6,509 bases of DNA from assembly GCA_964581355.1 (NCBI GenBank), contig CAZOOA010000112.1:1-6509 (forward strand), written 5' to 3'. The notes under the pieces were generated by a model. It was not told the origin of the DNA. It searched no databases and saw only the letters and a program-made list of their open reading frames with translations. Shown in pieces: positions 1 through 5,903 of this stretch; within the stretch, counting starts at the first letter, position 1, and every line of letters begins with the position of its first letter. The stretch comes from CAZOOA01 sp964581355 (GTDB lineage: Bacteria > Bacillota > Dethiobacteria > DTU022 > UBA8154). The translations under genes were made by a program, and so were the position numbers.

Positions 1-1731
1 GGCTGGCCAGAGGATTATAAAGAACAGTATTCTGCCTTAAATCCAGAAGCCCGTCCCTGGAGAGAAGGAAGGGTTCGCGTTATGCGACCTTTTATTGAGC
101 CGCACTTTGACTTTGTAAAGGTAGAAGACAATTTTATTCTTATGCCCGGCGATGCTATTGAAATAGATGGCGGTGTAGAGGTAGAAATCCTCTGGGCAAA
201 TGGAGACAGAGTCATTGCCCGGGTCCCCAAAGAAATAGAATTTAAACATCAAACGCTGCCCAACCCCTTTTCCCGTATAATATTGATGGCGACTGCGCAC
301 GAAAGTGGTTTTGAGTCTCCTCTTGATAGATTCGCCCATGCTGTTTATGGTTTATCGATAGAAAAAGCCTGGGATTATGCTGTTGACTTAGCTATAAAAT
401 TGTCTCCAAAGGGCAAAGCAGCACAAACTGGAGGAAAAATGATTGTAAATGTTTACAAAAAGATGGAAGATAGAATTGACGACTCTGATTTTTCCGACCA
501 TGATTTAATAACTAAAATCAGGATTCGTTCTCTTGTCAGAATTAATTCTTTGGATGAAGGGCTTCAGGTTCAGGTTCTTGAAGGTTCTCCTGATATCATA
601 ACTGCTACTGGCGATGAAATTACGCTGAACAACTTGGAGATGGTAAACATCTCATCTGGAGGAGTAATAGGAGATAAGACCCACTTAAACCCTGCTGTTG
701 ATATGTCCGATTGGGCTGACACCATAGCAGAGTGGGCAGAAGATGAAGATATAATTTCATTAAAACCATTTTCAGACCTTTCCTCCCAACACTGGGCTTA
801 TGGGGATATTATGGAAATGGTGGAAAAAGGTATTTTAAGGGGTTACCCCGACGGCAACTTTAAGCCTAACAACACCATAACCCGGGCTGAGTTTGCCAGG
901 ATAATGGTCCTGGCCCTTAAACTGGGCGAGGAGAGTCCGCCGGTTCCCACTTTTTCCGACGTGGGCAGAGAACACTGGGCTTTTGGGTCTGTAGAGGCGG
1001 CCAAAGATTACCTGGAGGGAACCCAGTATGCCTCCACGGGCAAAATGATATTTAACCCTGGAGGGGCAGCCCTGCGGGAAGATGTGGCCGCAGCTATTGT
1101 CAAGGCCAAAGGTTTTGGAGAAAATGCCGCCAACCTGGCATTGCTGGAACAATTCCCGGACCGGGGGCAGATCTCTCCTGCCCGTAGAGATCTTGTTTCC
1201 ATCGCTGTTGAGAAAAATTACATGAGGGGAACCGACAGGGGCTTTGAACCCGGGAAAGCCTTAACCCGGGCAGAGGCCTGCACCCTTCTTGCCCGCCTCA
1301 TGAAGCTGGAGCCAGGTCAGGGTAGGGAAAAAGAAGCTTTTGAACCGGGGCATACTGATGAGGATAAAGAAAGCCCTTCGGGCAAGGAGCCTGTTGTGGA
1401 ACACACCGGTGTGGAAGGTGTTCTGGGAGCCTGGCAGGGTTCACAGCATGATGACGAAATATATATGCACTTTTCAGAAGATGGCATATTCTCAGCTGGC
1501 GTGACCAGTGAAGGCTTTTGGTTCGAAACCGATTACATCCTGGAAGGAAACCAAGAACCCTACCTGCTTTTAATCTATGATGAATTATTTGATGACTGGT
1601 TTATAGAAGCATACCTGTCTTTGCCAGGGCAGGACACCCTTATCTGGGAAACGCTGGATGAAACAGATGATGTCTTATTCAAGCGCGTAGGTGAAAATGC
1701 TTTCTTGGAAGCCATAAGTGAATTAGAATAA
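1..1731 (+). CDS. SLH-domain surface protein with FecR-like region, 5' partial
   Basis: The frame is open from base 1, giving 576 residues in the window. An ATG at 82 has a passable upstream purine stretch (GAAGGAAGGG). Starting there would leave an S-layer protein with no signal peptide, so I infer the true start lies left of the window. Residue numbers count from base 1. Residues about 40-80 (PGDAIEIDGG, then EVEILWANGDRV) and 175-225 (QVQVLEGSPDI, then GDEITL) resemble the two halves of a FecR-type beta domain, separated by an unrecognised helical stretch. Three SLH modules follow at about 256-307 (FSDLSSQHWAY, GYPDGNF, ITRAEFARI), 318-372 and 385-435 (TRAEACTLLARL). SLH modules bind pyruvylated secondary cell-wall polymer, so the protein should sit on the cell wall. 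An acidic linker leads to residues 474-563, a beta-rich lipocalin-like domain (GAW, then HFSEDGIF). Its ligand is unknown. The SLH calls are firm; the FecR and lipocalin calls are tentative. It is a single-gene unit followed by a terminator. Confidence 0.88.
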   Translation, partial: GWPEDYKEQYSALNPEARPWREGRVRVMRPFIEPHFDFVKVEDNFILMPGDAIEIDGGVEVEILWANGDRVIARVPKEIEFKHQTLPNPFSRIILMATAHESGFESPLDRFAHAVYGLSIEKAWDYAVDLAIKLSPKGKAAQTGGKMIVNVYKKMEDRIDDSDFSDHDLITKIRIRSLVRINSLDEGLQVQVLEGSPDIITATGDEITLNNLEMVNISSGGVIGDKTHLNPAVDMSDWADTIAEWAEDEDIISLKPFSDLSSQHWAYGDIMEMVEKGILRGYPDGNFKPNNTITRAEFARIMVLALKLGEESPPVPTFSDVGREHWAFGSVEAAKDYLEGTQYASTGKMIFNPGGAALREDVAAAIVKAKGFGENAANLALLEQFPDRGQISPARRDLVSIAVEKNYMRGTDRGFEPGKALTRAEACTLLARLMKLEPGQGREKEAFEPGHTDEDKESPSGKEPVVEHTGVEGVLGAWQGSQHDDEIYMHFSEDGIFSAGVTSEGFWFETDYILEGNQEPYLLLIYDELFDDWFIEAYLSLPGQDTLIWETLDETDDVLFKRVGENAFLEAISELE

Positions 1732-1752
1732 GAATTTTACTCACCCAAAGAC

Positions 1753-1780
1753 AGGGGGCAGTTCTATTGCCCCCTTTTGT
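1753..1780 (+). terminator. Intrinsic terminator of the SLH protein gene
   Basis: A perfect 7-bp stem, GGGGGCA (1754-1760) with TGCCCCC (1768-1774), has a 7-base loop and is followed by TTTTGTTT. It starts 22 bases after the stop codon. The outer A1753/T1775 pair can extend it. This is a classic Rho-independent terminator on the plus strand. Confidence 0.9.
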
Positions 1781-1899
1781 TTGCCATCAAAAAAAGATAT
1801 GATAACACTACAGCGTGATATAAAAAATAACATGGACTACTACTTTAAACTTTGCTTTTTCTGCAAGACTAACTAATCCATAATTAAAAATACCATTGA

Positions 1900-1931
1900 C
1901 ATATGACGGTGCCAGCATATGACGGTGCCAG
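1900..1931. repeat. Perfect 16-bp tandem duplication
   Basis: The unit CATATGACGGTGCCAG occurs twice head to tail without a mismatch (1900-1915 and 1916-1931). It lies in the non-coding region between convergent genes. The GGTGCCAG core resembles the GGTGCC-type repeats I recall as scattered in Firmicute genomes, but that resemblance is from memory and unverified. Confidence 0.9.
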
Positions 1932-1980
1932 ACAGTAAAGAAATGCACTTAATAATGGTCCATAGTTTGCCGGAGTATAA

Positions 1981-2080
1981 GTTTTCATGACTATCAAGTT
2001 AGCTCAGCCCAAGCCAGCTATAAGTTCGCCTTAGAACATGCAAGGATGTCCTGATTAAACTTGATAGTTATCCACAAAAC
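1981..2080. repeat. Long inverted repeat enclosing small hairpins
   Basis: The arms 1987-2000 and 2058-2071 pair over 14 positions with one G-T wobble, built around the 11-base ACTATCAAGTT. Outside an internal loop, GTTTT (1981-1985) pairs with AAAAC (2076-2080). The 57 enclosed bases can form small hairpins: AGCT 2001-2004 with 2016-2019, GTTC 2024-2027 with GAAC 2034-2037, and AGG 2043-2045 with CCT 2050-2052. The whole can be drawn as a multi-branched structure. There is no T tract on either side, so it is not a standard terminator, and it lacks the conserved T-loop and length pattern of a tRNA. It could be a small structured RNA, the 3' end element of the regulator mRNA, or a miniature mobile element. 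The pairing is seen directly; the function is unknown. Confidence 0.6.
2068..2076 (+). promoter_or_regulatory. Perfect DnaA-box nonamer
   Basis: TTATCCACA matches the consensus DnaA box exactly. It is solitary; I saw no other consensus copy or AT-rich unwinding element, so this is not an origin. It overlaps the right arm of the long inverted repeat. A chance match or an isolated DnaA-titration site are both possible. Confidence 0.3.
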
Positions 2081-2098
2081 CGTTTCTTTTCAAGCACA

Positions 2099-3316
2099 CT
2101 AGTCGTATAAAGTTATTTTTTGCTTCTCCAGGAGCTTAAGGGGTTGAATTTTACCCCATAGGCGTAGTGTGCCCCCCTGGCCCTGCTCCAGCTGGAACCG
2201 GCTTTCGATACGCCTGAGCACTTTTTCCCCTCCCTGGAAGCTTACTCCCGGCAGGAGGAAAATAAACTGGGCTTCGTTCCATTGGGTAACAATATCCCCC
2301 CTGCGTAAGCTGTTGGCGATAATTTGCTTCAAGCAGGCCATGGTTTCCTTTAACGATGCAGCTGGAGGCAAACGGAAGTCGGGTCCGGTCAGACTGACAA
2401 GCCCGATACAGGCAGGCTGAAATTCCCTTTCCATCCAGCGCAGATGTAATTTGTAAAACTGGCGAAATATCTCCGGCTGGCAGAAATATGCTTCATTTAT
2501 TTCCTGGCGTTCTTTTAAGGATTCCTGGATGTAGCCCAGGTCCAGCTCAATCATCTCGCTGTCTGACTTGATCTGGCGGTACACCTCTTTCATCGCCGCA
2601 GAAGGTTTTACCCCGGCTTCGCTGTAGAGCAGCGCTGTAGTGTTTTCGTAATGGAGCCGCGCTTTGGATGTTTTTCCTTTTTCCAGTAATGCTTCAATAT
2701 AATGCAGGTGGATATCCTCTTCCAAAGATTCCACCAGGAATACCTGCTCACAAAGCTCGATGATCTCCGGGTACATGTGCCTGTCTTTCAGCAGTCCGAT
2801 TAACTGCAAAACATTTTTTATATACAGGTTGCGAAAATAGTTGCGAAAGGGTAAAAGCCAGCGGTTGGAAGAAATATTGGGCAGATAATCACCCTGGTAA
2901 AGACGAACCGCTTCACGGTACATATCAATCGCCTCGGGCATTTCATTGCGGGAAGCTTGAAAAGCCTCCCGGGTAAGCTTTTCAAATTTTTCTACATCCA
3001 CCCAGCAGCCGGGACCGGCATCCAGCCGATAACAGCCATTGGAAGATATGAGCTGTAAACACGTTTCCCCGCCGGGCATTTCCTTGGCAATTAAATTTCG
3101 GACCCGGTGGACCTGCATGCGCAGTGTTGCTTTGGGATTAATATAGTCCGCTTCCGGCCACAAGGTATCCAAAATGATTTCCCAGGAAAGCTGCCGCCCC
3201 CTGTTGCTGAGGAGAAACAAGAATAACTCCCAGGTTCTTTGTGACTGCCCGGCCGTGCAGGGAAGCTGCTTGGAACTGCACTGGATTTGAAATTGCCCCA
3301 GGGTATAAATTCTCAT
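2099..3316 (-). CDS. SARP/BTAD-family transcriptional regulator with degenerate GGDEF-like C-terminus
   Basis: This 405-residue protein is a probable cytoplasmic DNA-binding regulator. Residues 1-100 form an OmpR/SARP-type winged helix: an N-terminal strand (MRIYTLGQFQI), the helix with LFLFLLSNRG, WPEAD, and a recognition helix around TLRMQVHRVRNLI. Residues 105-250 are a BTAD helical-repeat domain (VDVEKFEKL, then GDYLP, then ALLYSEAGVKPS). A charged linker follows. Residues 300-378 align by eye with a GGDEF domain: LRRGDIVTQW, then FIFLLPGVSFQGGEKVLRRIE. The GGDEF signature position reads WNEAQF and the metal-binding aspartates are missing, so diguanylate cyclase activity is unlikely. The start is supported by an AGGCAGGT Shine-Dalgarno (3324-3331) seven bases upstream. 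The gene is transcribed away from the acyl-CoA ligase gene, which it may control. SARP proteins are usually activators; the signal sensed here is unknown. Confidence 0.85.
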   Translation of the reverse strand: MRIYTLGQFQIQCSSKQLPCTAGQSQRTWELFLFLLSNRGRQLSWEIILDTLWPEADYINPKATLRMQVHRVRNLIAKEMPGGETCLQLISSNGCYRLDAGPGCWVDVEKFEKLTREAFQASRNEMPEAIDMYREAVRLYQGDYLPNISSNRWLLPFRNYFRNLYIKNVLQLIGLLKDRHMYPEIIELCEQVFLVESLEEDIHLHYIEALLEKGKTSKARLHYENTTALLYSEAGVKPSAAMKEVYRQIKSDSEMIELDLGYIQESLKERQEINEAYFCQPEIFRQFYKLHLRWMEREFQPACIGLVSLTGPDFRLPPAASLKETMACLKQIIANSLRRGDIVTQWNEAQFIFLLPGVSFQGGEKVLRRIESRFQLEQGQGGTLRLWGKIQPLKLLEKQKITLYD

Positions 3317-3338
3317 CGGCCATACCTGCCTAGATTCG

Positions 3339-3369
3339 TTTATGCTATACTTATTCGCTGCTGCATAAA
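3339..3369. promoter_or_regulatory. Inverted repeat upstream of the regulator gene
   Basis: TTTATGC (3339-3345) and GCATAAA (3363-3369) are perfect 7-bp inverted arms separated by 17 bases. The element lies 23-53 bases upstream of the regulator start codon, where its promoter would be expected. It could be an operator, for example for autoregulation. SARP sites are classically direct repeats, so the inverted arrangement argues for a different protein or a different binding mode. Confidence 0.35.
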
Positions 3370-3378
3370 ATAGACCCT

Positions 3379-3417
3379 TTGTTGAAAACTGACTTGTTTA
3401 CATATTATTCCTGTAAA
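3379..3417 (+). promoter_or_regulatory. Candidate distal promoter with overlapping operator dyad
   Basis: A plus-strand promoter is suggested by TTGTTG (3379-3384), an 18-base spacer and TATTAT (3403-3408). An alternative -35, TTGAAA (3382-3387), gives a 15-base spacer. A perfect 6-bp dyad, TTTACA (3397-3402) and TGTAAA (3412-3417) with 9 bases between, straddles the -10 box. That placement suits a repressor site. A transcript from here would carry a leader of about 350 bases before the ligase gene. Confidence 0.35.
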
Positions 3418-3669
3418 TAATGGGTAATTTGTTGAATAGGTTATTTATTGAGGCCAGCAACTTTGTAAACTCCTTTTTTATCGGCCCCGATGAAACTGTA
3501 ACGCTCTCCACAAACTACCCTTGCCAAGCTGGGCGGCTGCAAGCAAACACACAACGAATGTACGGTCTTGCATGCCGGGGTTGCACCTGCAAAAACACCT
3601 GCATACAGAATGAAAGATCCTAGAAAAACCCGGGAGCAGTTACAAAATTTTTTGAATATTAAAAGGAGA

Positions 3670-3697
3670 TTGCCTTTCCCGACAAGAAATATATAAG
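3670..3697 (+). promoter_or_regulatory. Candidate proximal promoter of the acyl-CoA ligase gene
   Basis: TTGCCT (3670-3675), a 16-base spacer and TATAAG (3692-3697) give a plausible sigma-A promoter about 70 bases before the start codon. The local sequence is AT-rich. The match is only moderate. Confidence 0.35.
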
Positions 3698-3718
3698 AGT
3701 ATTCTTTATCTTTATACC

Positions 3719-3733
3719 GGCAAGTCGCTTGCC
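3719..3733 (+). promoter_or_regulatory. Hairpin in the acyl-CoA ligase leader
   Basis: GGCAAG (3719-3724) and CTTGCC (3728-3733) form a perfect 6-bp stem with a 3-base loop, ending 17 bases before the Shine-Dalgarno. No T tract follows. It may be an operator dyad just downstream of the proximal promoter or an mRNA-stabilising hairpin. Confidence 0.4.
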
Positions 3734-3765
3734 CTAAAAATCAATTATCCGAGGAGGAACAGCTT

Positions 3766-5475
3766 ATGGAGAGAGTATGGCTCAACAGTTATGAACCCGG
3801 GGTGCCAAGTGATATTTCAGAACCTGAGGAAGTCCTGCCCCAACTACTGGAAAAGTCCGCACAAAAGTTTGCCAACAACACAGCGGCCGTATTTATGGGC
3901 GGGCGGCTGACCTACCAGGAACTTAATGCCCTGGCTGACCGGTTTGCAGCCGTTTTATCTTCCCTGGGGTTTGGTCTGGGTTCCCGGGTAGCCATTCACC
4001 TGCCCAACAGTCCCCAGTTCGTGTTTTGCTATTACGGTGCCCTTAGAGCCGGCTGCACGGTCATCCCCTGCAACCCTCTCTATGTTGAGCGGGAAATGGA
4101 GTACCAGTTAAATGATTCCGGCGCAGAAACCATTATTACCTTAAGCCGTTTTTATCCCATGATCCGCCGGATCAAGGAACGCAGTTCCCTGAAAACGATC
4201 ATAACCACCAACATCAAGGAGTACTTTGCCGGACACATGCGCCTGCTGTACACCCTGGCCAAGGAAAAGAAGGAAGGGGACCGGGTGGAAATACAGCAGG
4301 GGGATTTCTGGCTCCAGGACCTGCTGAACCAGAATGCCTCCAGCCCCGTGCCCAGGCCTGAGATTACCCCGCAAACAGATGCCTGCTTCCTCTATACCGG
4401 GGGAACTACCGGTGTCTCCAAGGGAGCCGTGCTGAGCCACCGGAACCTGGTGGCCAATGTCTACCAGTGCAGCGCCTGGATCACCGACCTGCAGGAAGGC
4501 AAGGAAGTCACCCTGTCGGTGCTGCCCTTTTTCCACAGCTACGGAATGACCGCTTCCATGAACTTTCCCGTATCCACCGGAGGGACCATGGTCCTGCTCC
4601 CCCGCTTCGACTTGAAGATGGTCTTAAAGCTCATTGACAAGGAAAAGCCGTCCCTTTTCCCCGGGGTGCCCACCATTTACGTGGCCATCAACAACCACCC
4701 GGAAATCGAGAAGCACAACCTGGGGCACATCCGTGTCTGCTTGAGCGGGGCAGCGCCGCTGCCGGTGGAAGTGCAAAGCACCTTTGAAAAATTGACCGGA
4801 GGCCGCCTGGTGGAAGCGTACGGGCTGTCGGAGACCTCGCCGGCTGCCTTGATCAATCCCGTTTACGGGAAACGGAAAGCCGGCAGCATCGGCGTACCCA
4901 TCCCCAGCACCTACGCCAAAGTTGTTGACGCCGATGATCCCACCCAGGAAATGCCCGTGGGGGAAAGCGGGGAGCTGGCCATTAAAGGGCCCCAGGTCAT
5001 GAAGGGATACCACAACATGCCCGAGCAAAACAAGGAAGCAATTATTGACGGCTGGTTCCGGACCGGCGACATGGCACAGATGGACGAAGATGGATTCTTC
5101 TTTATCGTGGACCGCAAGAAAGACATGATCATCGCCGGCGGCTTTAATATCTACCCCCGGGAAATCGAAGAAGTCCTCTACGGGCACGAAAAAATCAGCG
5201 AAGCAGCGGTGGTCGGCGTCCCCGACGAATACCGGGGCGAAACCATCAAAGCCTTTATTGTCCTCAAAGAAGGGCAGACCTTGACCGAGGAGGAAGTAAT
5301 CGAATACTGCTCCCAAAACCTGACCAAGTACAAGGTGCCCCGGTCGGTGGAGTTTCGCAGCGAACTGCCCAAGACCATGGTCGGCAAGATCCTGCGGCGG
5401 GTCCTGCTGGAGGAGGAAAAAGCAAAGCAGGGGCAGGGACAGGAAAAAGCTGAAGACAAAGAAAAAGACGAATAA
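3766..5475 (+). CDS. fadD: Long-chain fatty acid--CoA ligase (AMP-forming)
   Basis: This 569-residue enzyme belongs to the ANL adenylate-forming superfamily. It should convert a fatty acid, ATP and CoA to acyl-CoA, AMP and pyrophosphate at the cytoplasmic face of the membrane, the entry step for beta-oxidation or lipid synthesis. The diagnostic motifs are all present: P-loop YTGGTTGVSKGA (210-221), VLPFFHSYGMT (252-262), YGLSET (352-357), GWFRTGD (429-435), the hinge region from DRKKD (449) to REIEE (469), and PKTMVGKILRR (535-545) with catalytic Lys541. Length and the 150-190 region (LLYTLAKEKKEG) fit Firmicute long-chain ligases. The last 20 residues are a charged Gln/Glu/Lys tail. The start is fixed by GAGGAGG (3751-3757), eight bases upstream. 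The family is certain; chain length is inferred, and a branched, aromatic or medium-chain substrate is possible. The divergent SARP-type gene may regulate it. Confidence 0.92.
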   Translation: MERVWLNSYEPGVPSDISEPEEVLPQLLEKSAQKFANNTAAVFMGGRLTYQELNALADRFAAVLSSLGFGLGSRVAIHLPNSPQFVFCYYGALRAGCTVIPCNPLYVEREMEYQLNDSGAETIITLSRFYPMIRRIKERSSLKTIITTNIKEYFAGHMRLLYTLAKEKKEGDRVEIQQGDFWLQDLLNQNASSPVPRPEITPQTDACFLYTGGTTGVSKGAVLSHRNLVANVYQCSAWITDLQEGKEVTLSVLPFFHSYGMTASMNFPVSTGGTMVLLPRFDLKMVLKLIDKEKPSLFPGVPTIYVAINNHPEIEKHNLGHIRVCLSGAAPLPVEVQSTFEKLTGGRLVEAYGLSETSPAALINPVYGKRKAGSIGVPIPSTYAKVVDADDPTQEMPVGESGELAIKGPQVMKGYHNMPEQNKEAIIDGWFRTGDMAQMDEDGFFFIVDRKKDMIIAGGFNIYPREIEEVLYGHEKISEAAVVGVPDEYRGETIKAFIVLKEGQTLTEEEVIEYCSQNLTKYKVPRSVEFRSELPKTMVGKILRRVLLEEEKAKQGQGQEKAEDKEKDE

Positions 5476-5571
5476 ACTCGTGCAACCCCATAAGGCTGTC
5501 TATTGAAAATTGAGCTTTTTTGTGCTCATTTATTCACGTGGTTTCTCAACATCAATAATACGTTGTCCGGA

Positions 5572-5619
5572 AAACAGGCTTTTGGGGGCTTACCGATATT
5601 CTTTTATCCCCGCCTGTTT
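5572..5619 (+). terminator. Possible terminator or inverted repeat after the acyl-CoA ligase gene
   Basis: AAACAGGC (5572-5579) pairs perfectly with GCCTGTTT (5612-5619). Beyond a TTTT bulge the stem continues with GGGGG (5584-5588) against TCCCC (5607-5611), one pair being a G-T wobble. The loop is 18 bases and the downstream sequence is only partly T-rich (GCTCCCCTTTT). It is the best candidate end for the ligase transcript but is not a textbook terminator. Confidence 0.4.
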
Positions 5620-5657
5620 GCTCCCCTTTTAGTCCTTACTGGCAAAAAGATGCTGTG

Positions 5658-5697
5658 AAAAAGCAAGAAGATGCCCCCTGGCGGGCATCTTCTTGCT
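5658..5697 (-). terminator. Strong intrinsic terminator, minus strand, no clear gene
   Basis: A perfect 15-bp stem (5662-5676 with 5683-5697, arm AGCAAGAAGATGCCC) has a 6-base loop. Reading the minus strand, it is followed by a T run (5658-5662, AAAAA on the plus strand). The rhodanese gene already has its own terminator 180 bases closer, so this is a backup or the end of another transcript. On the plus strand there is no T run after it, though the hairpin may still block or stabilise the ligase mRNA. Confidence 0.75.
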
Positions 5698-5751
5698 GGA
5701 TGATATTATTCTGGATGATAATAATACCGAAAGATCAATGATACGGGATAA

Positions 5752-5809
5752 TGTCTAGCAAGGGTGGATCAATATTTTTCTGGCACGTGGATCAGTTTTT
5801 CTTGACATT
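5752..5809. mobile_element. Probable remnant end of an IS21-family element
   Basis: TGTC (5752-5755) opens a segment with two tandem copies of a 23-base unit beginning GTGGATCA (5764-5771 and 5787-5794), each followed by a T-rich run and TGGCAC or TGACAT. From memory, GTGGATCA-plus-T-run repeats with a TG terminus are typical of the multi-repeat ends of IS21-family elements in Firmicutes. No istA or istB coding sequence follows; the rhodanese gene lies there instead. I therefore read it as a solo end left after decay or deletion. The repeats are seen directly; the family assignment needs an ISfinder comparison. Confidence 0.5.
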
Positions 5810-5869
5810 CGCACTTACCAGGCAAATCGGGGAAAATGGGATTTCATCAGGCAAGCCCAAGATGGAGAG

Positions 5870-5891
5870 AAAAGCCCGGCCACGGCCGGGC
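5870..5891 (-). terminator. Intrinsic terminator of the rhodanese gene
   Basis: GCCCGGC (5874-5880) pairs with GCCGGGC (5885-5891) around a 4-base loop. On the minus strand the stem is followed by TTTTCTCTC (plus-strand AAAA at 5870-5873). It begins 12 bases after the rhodanese stop codon. Confidence 0.85.
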
Positions 5892-5903
5892 ATGCTCCTA
5901 TCC

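Larger units (their letters stand above)
1781..2098. other. Non-coding region between convergent genes
   Basis: This AT-rich stretch lies between the 3' ends of the plus-strand SLH gene and the minus-strand regulator gene. I see no convincing open frame with a ribosome binding site on either strand. It contains a 16-bp tandem duplication (1900-1931) and a long inverted repeat (1981-2080), listed separately. I see no classic T-tailed terminator for the regulator gene here; the long inverted repeat is the only strong fold close behind its stop codon. Confidence 0.7.
3317..3765. other. Divergent intergenic region with regulatory dyads
   Basis: These 449 bases separate the two divergent starts, more than two promoters need. 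They hold candidate plus-strand promoters, two inverted repeats and a leader hairpin, listed separately. A 67-codon plus-strand frame (3420-3623) ends in a Cys-rich tail (CRGCTCKNTC). It has no ribosome binding site and begins almost at the predicted transcript start, so I do not call it a gene. An 8-base direct repeat CACCTGCA (3584-3591, 3596-3603) lies inside it. I recognise no riboswitch class here. Confidence 0.6.
5476..5903. other. Non-coding region between ligase and rhodanese genes
   Basis: I find no supported gene in these 428 bases between convergent genes. A plus-strand frame at 5751-5966 runs across a terminator and into the rhodanese gene antisense, so it is not credible. The region holds a weak hairpin TGAGC/GCTCA (5511-5515/5524-5528) followed by TTTATT, a larger inverted repeat (5572-5619), a strong minus-strand terminator hairpin (5658-5697), a 15-bp imperfect tandem repeat (5696-5725, CTGGATGATA conserved) and an IS21-like end (5752-5809). 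Confidence 0.65.

Noticed and set aside
82..84. ATG as the true start of the SLH protein gene
   Set aside because: The frame stays open to base 1, and a start here would give an SLH protein without a signal peptide and would cut into the FecR-like region.
835..1152. 105-codon minus-strand frame inside the SLH-coding region
   Set aside because: It is antisense to clear SLH modules and has no domain of its own.
1987..2071. tRNA gene suggested by the cloverleaf-like pairing
   Set aside because: The closing stem is 14 pairs instead of 7, and there is no conserved T-loop, no D-arm GG and no anticodon arm.
4141..4536. 131-codon minus-strand open frame within the acyl-CoA ligase gene
   Set aside because: It is an antisense shadow of the P-loop region of the ligase, with no domain match.
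4624..5316. 230-codon minus-strand open frame inside the acyl-CoA ligase gene
   Set aside because: It is antisense to a gene with every family motif intact, shows no recognisable domain, and is explained by GC-rich codon bias of the real gene.
5776..5800. Sigma-54 promoter suggested by TGGCAC at 5781
   Set aside because: The required TTGC element is missing at the correct distance, and the motif is part of the tandem IS-like repeat.
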